From Syntrophaceae bacterium (lineage in GTDB: Bacteria > Desulfobacterota > Desulfomonilia > Desulfomonilales > Desulfomonilaceae): a stretch of DNA of 8,734 nt. This document shows positions 6,719-8,734 of the stretch, in pieces. Made by a program: the position numbers and the translations under genes. The number at the start of each line of letters is the position of its first letter. The stretch's first letter is position 1. Below the pieces are notes generated by a model that did no database searches, was not told the origin of the DNA, and saw nothing but the letters and a program-made list of their open reading frames with translations. The stretch is from contig JACWAG010000219.1 of assembly GCA_014874425.1 (NCBI GenBank), positions 1-8,734 on the forward strand. Direction: 5' to 3'.

Positions 6719-6814
6719 TGTCATTACGAACGCAGTGAGAAATCTATTCAGCCGCTTAGTTCCAACAAAGTTGCTTGGGAAGATCTCTCCTCGCTACGCG
6801 CCGTCGAGATGACA
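6719..6814 (+). repeat. MITE/REP-like inverted-repeat element, copy 1
   Basis: A 96-base non-coding element with imperfect inverted ends. The left arm starts TGTCATTACGAACG, continues AGTGAGAAATCT and ends at 6745. The right arm (6781-6814) runs from AGATCTCTCCTC to GTCGAGATGACA. The arms pair over about 27-34 bases with small bulges, and the middle (about 6746-6780) is unrelated to copy 2. Copy 2 lies at 8425-8519 in the same orientation. Known: very similar TGTCAT...GAGAAATCT palindromes are scattered through many Gram-negative genomes as small non-autonomous repeats. It probably folds in RNA and may help end rsmA transcripts. No clear target duplication is seen. Confidence 0.85.
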
Positions 6815-6855
6815 CGGGACAGCGGTTCCCTCAATTCTCAGAATCTCGTTTTTCC

Positions 6856-6904
6856 TTGACTTACTATAGCTATTTGACTTAAAATACTAACACTACTATA
6901 TAAT
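6856..6904 (+). promoter_or_regulatory. two overlapping sigma70-like promoters for the TolC-like gene
   Basis: TTGACTTA occurs twice, at 6856 and 6874, 18 bases apart. The first TTGACT is followed after 18 bases by TAAAAT (6880-6885). The second (6874-6879) is followed after 19 bases by a perfect TATAAT (6899-6904), or after 17 by TATATA (6897-6902). The leader to the gene would be about 90-110 bases. The whole stretch 6855-6970 is far more AT-rich than the surrounding genes. The rest of the 320-base gap 6681-7000 holds the inverted-repeat element at 6719-6814 and no gene. Confidence 0.6.
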
Positions 6905-6912
6905 GTATATAG
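6896..6912. promoter_or_regulatory. candidate operator: 17-base palindrome on the -10 box
   Basis: CTATATAATGTATATAG is a perfect 7-base inverted repeat (CTATATA / TATATAG) with a 3-base centre. It covers the TATAAT at 6899-6904 and the expected transcription start. A repressor bound here would block the promoter. The AT-rich context makes chance palindromes more likely, and no regulator gene is in the window. Confidence 0.35.
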
Positions 6913-7000
6913 AAATATGAAATATTAACATTTTGAGTATGTTGCAATCTATTAATAAAGTTAAATGTGTATTTGAGTCAGAACTGGAGATTCCAGCTAC

Positions 7001-8407
7001 ATGAAATGGCTTAGGACTCTATTAACTGCAATCTTGCTCATCATTTTGACCGTCGTCGCCGTGACGGCGGGACAATCAGGCGCCCCTCAAGGACTCAGCC
7101 TGTCGGAAGCTGTCAGGACCGCTCTGGAAAGAAACCTCACGATGGCTGATTCCAGGTTGGCGGTAGCGGAAAAAGAATATAGGCGCCGCGAAGCTTTCTC
7201 CGATTTTTTCCCGTTAGCTATTGCGCAGTATGACGCAATAGTGGACAGATACGGTCACCCATACCCATTTTATAATATAGAAATGTGGGGCATGACCAAT
7301 AATGGTATTCATGATTCGAGATACGCGGGCTATCAACAGGCTGGTCGTATGCAAAAAAAATATTTCCCGACGTATCCATATCGTATTGACCCCTACCACC
7401 AGATCACCGGCGCCGTAACAATTACGCAGCCGATATTCAGTGGTGGAAAGTTAATTAACGAATACAAATACGCCAAACTGGGCGTGGATTATTCATCGAT
7501 ACAATATGATGTGAACCGACAGGACCTGATCCTGAGTGTTAATCAGGCGTATTATCAACTGATGCTTTCCCAAAAGCTACTCGAGGTAGCCAACGAGTCA
7601 ATAAAGGCGCTGGAGGGTCTTCGTGATCAAACGAAGAAATTCTATCAGGTTGGACTCGTCCCCAAGGTCGACCTTTTGTCAACCGAAGGCCAGTTGGCCC
7701 AAGCCATGATTCAGCGGACCCAGTCACTTGCCGACATCGCACAGAACCAGGCGTTGTTGAATTATCTGCTGAGAAACCCACAGGAAACTCCTCTTAAAAT
7801 CGTGGAGGACCCATCCCCTCAACAGAACACATATACCTTGCCGGAAGCTTATTCCATCGCGGCGGCTAACAGGCTGGAAGTCCGGCAGGCGCACATTTCC
7901 GTGGACCAGGCGCTTGCTCTGGTCAAGTCAGCGAAAGCGGATTTGGCGCCCACTGCTGATGTGACAGCTACAGCGATGCGATACAATGACGACTGGAATG
8001 TGATAGATCCGGAAGGTTACAATGACTGGTTGCTTCAAGGGCTCGCCTCCTGGACTTTCGATATGTTTCGAAAGCGGTCCGCAGTACAGGAGAAACGCTC
8101 AACCAGATCCAGGGCCGAGGTAAACCGTAAGCTACTGGTGGAAAAGATCATGAATGAAGTGAAGCAGGTTTATGCGGACCTGAAACGTTCTGAGAGCAAT
8201 ATCAAGGACACCATGGACGCAGTCCGGTTTCGCAGGGAGAGCTTCCGTATCAGCCGGCTGGAGTATGAACAACAGGTCGCGACATATGTCGAGGTCCTTG
8301 ACGCCCAGAGACAGCTTTCTTTGGCTCAGGCGGACTATCACCTGTCCATGGCCGCCAACAAGATCAATCAGGCCACCCTGGAACGTAAAATGGGAATCCT
8401 GAAATAA
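7001..8407 (+). CDS. TolC-family outer-membrane efflux protein
   Basis: Outer-membrane channel of the TolC/OEP family, which joins an inner-membrane pump and periplasmic adaptor to export drugs, metals or proteins. Seen: 468 residues with a Sec signal peptide (MKWLR, core 6-20, cleavage probably after V-T-A23). Two OEP repeats follow, about 30-265 and 275-468. Each starts with the hallmark 'LSLSEAVRTALERN' (32-45) or 'YTLPEAYSIAAANR' (278-291) and contains long coiled-coil helices (150-260; 365-465). The first barrel strand region has 'QPIFSGGK' (143-150); the last helix has 'EYEQQVATYVEVLDAQRQL' (421-439). Residues about 75-133 form an unusually long Y/W/H-rich segment before the first strand pair. 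GGAG at 6986-6989 lies 11 bases before the ATG. No adaptor or pump gene is adjacent and the next gene is convergent, so the gene appears to stand alone; its substrate is unknown. Confidence 0.93.
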   Translation: MKWLRTLLTAILLIILTVVAVTAGQSGAPQGLSLSEAVRTALERNLTMADSRLAVAEKEYRRREAFSDFFPLAIAQYDAIVDRYGHPYPFYNIEMWGMTNNGIHDSRYAGYQQAGRMQKKYFPTYPYRIDPYHQITGAVTITQPIFSGGKLINEYKYAKLGVDYSSIQYDVNRQDLILSVNQAYYQLMLSQKLLEVANESIKALEGLRDQTKKFYQVGLVPKVDLLSTEGQLAQAMIQRTQSLADIAQNQALLNYLLRNPQETPLKIVEDPSPQQNTYTLPEAYSIAAANRLEVRQAHISVDQALALVKSAKADLAPTADVTATAMRYNDDWNVIDPEGYNDWLLQGLASWTFDMFRKRSAVQEKRSTRSRAEVNRKLLVEKIMNEVKQVYADLKRSESNIKDTMDAVRFRRESFRISRLEYEQQVATYVEVLDAQRQLSLAQADYHLSMAANKINQATLERKMGILK

Positions 8408-8424
8408 AAAATTGACGCGGAATA

Positions 8425-8519
8425 TGTCATTTCGAACGGAGTGAGAAATCTATAGCGCCGAAATTTTGAAACACCGTCACTTGGATAGATCTCTCCTCAC
8501 TACGTTCGTCGAGATGACA
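8425..8519 (+). repeat. MITE/REP-like inverted-repeat element, copy 2
   Basis: A 95-base partner of the element at 6719-6814. The left arm TGTCATTTCGAACG...AGTGAGAAATCT ends at 8451, and the right arm AGATCTCTCCTC...CGTCGAGATGACA is at 8487-8519. The outer arms match copy 1 closely while the centre (about 8452-8486) differs. It starts 17 bases after the stop of the TolC-like gene and ends 22 bases before the stop of the convergent ATPase gene. It fills the convergent gap and could act as a transcription barrier for both. There is no T-tract as in a standard terminator. Confidence 0.85.
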
Positions 8520-8541
8520 TGATATAAGGTAACAGCCACAT

Positions 8542-8734
8542 CTAAACTAAACCCACAGGAACGGACCAGGCCGTCGTTGTCAAGGGTAGGGGTTGGTTCA
8601 CAAGGCAAATAACCCCGCCGGGACCAACGGGCGCCCCAAGTTTCCCCAACGACTTAAAATGCCTCGCCGCCGCTACATTTGGAGATGCAGTCTTCTTAAA
8701 CTCCATGGGGTACAAAATTCCATCCTGCGAAATG
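8542..8734 (-). CDS. C-terminus of a predicted AAA/DUF4143-type ATPase, 5' part outside the window
   Basis: Seen: 63 codons open from the right edge to a TAG stop at 8544-8542, with coding read leftwards. The stretch 'DGILYPMEFKKTASP' (residues 4-18 of the fragment) followed by 'GPGGVICLVNQPLPL' (37-51) and a closing 'WSVPVGLV' (56-63) matches my recollection of the C-terminal end of DUF4143 proteins. There 'G.LYPIEIKK' and 'GVIC....LPL' recur, and the D...E-x-K pattern recalls a PD-(D/E)xK-type fold. Known: such proteins have an N-terminal AAA ATPase domain and about 400 residues in all; their role is not settled and they are often patchily distributed. The Walker motifs would lie beyond the window. 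The call rests on a short fragment and memory of the family. Confidence 0.65.
   Translation of the reverse strand, partial: ISQDGILYPMEFKKTASPNVAAARHFKSLGKLGAPVGPGGVICLVNQPLPLTTTAWSVPVGLV

Noticed and set aside
6719..6814. CRISPR repeat or small RNA gene
   Set aside because: There is only one copy at each site with no regular spacers, and the ends are inverted repeats typical of REP/MITE elements.

Overview
The window looks like chromosomal DNA from a Gram-negative bacterium of medium GC content. A TolC-type outer-membrane protein, a lipoprotein with a good lipobox and several Sec signal peptides imply two membranes. The two-domain Ctc-type L25 behind prs, the YeiH-like transporter beginning with a 'SEDWWAVW' block, and the short inverted-repeat elements would suit Desulfobacterota (former Deltaproteobacteria). 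That placement is inference from style, not from a marker search. Most of the window is housekeeping. I see no CRISPR array, no tRNA or rRNA, no transposase gene and no clear multi-gene defence system.

Layout. Positions 1-890 (minus) hold the N-terminal 296 residues of a YeiH/UPF0324-type membrane transporter that runs off the left edge. A 234-base divergent spacer separates it from a HIT-family nucleotide hydrolase (1125-1529, plus). Next come a proline-rich lipoprotein of unknown function (1594-2139, plus) and, convergent with it, a small exported protein of unknown function (2173-2493, minus).

Positions 2709-4326 carry prs (PRPP synthase) and rplY/ctc (ribosomal protein L25) behind a good sigma70-type promoter and closed by an intrinsic terminator. 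Immediately after the terminator's T-tract begins mnmE (tRNA wobble-uridine GTPase), followed 19 bases later by rsmA (16S rRNA dimethyltransferase). Together these four genes form a translation and nucleotide-metabolism block: PRPP supply, 5S rRNA binding, tRNA modification and small-subunit maturation. The pth gene usually found after prs-rplY is not here.

The right part is more accessory in character. A TolC-like outer-membrane efflux protein (7001-8407) is preceded by an AT-rich leader with two overlapping promoters and a 17-base palindrome on a perfect -10 box. It is bracketed by two same-orientation copies of a ~95-base non-coding inverted-repeat element (6719-6814 and 8425-8519). No adaptor or pump gene accompanies it. 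At the right edge, on the minus strand, lie the last 63 codons of what looks like an AAA/DUF4143-type ATPase.

Start sites differ from the longest open frames for three genes: rplY is called from GTG 3715, mnmE from ATG 4409 and rsmA from ATG 5826.
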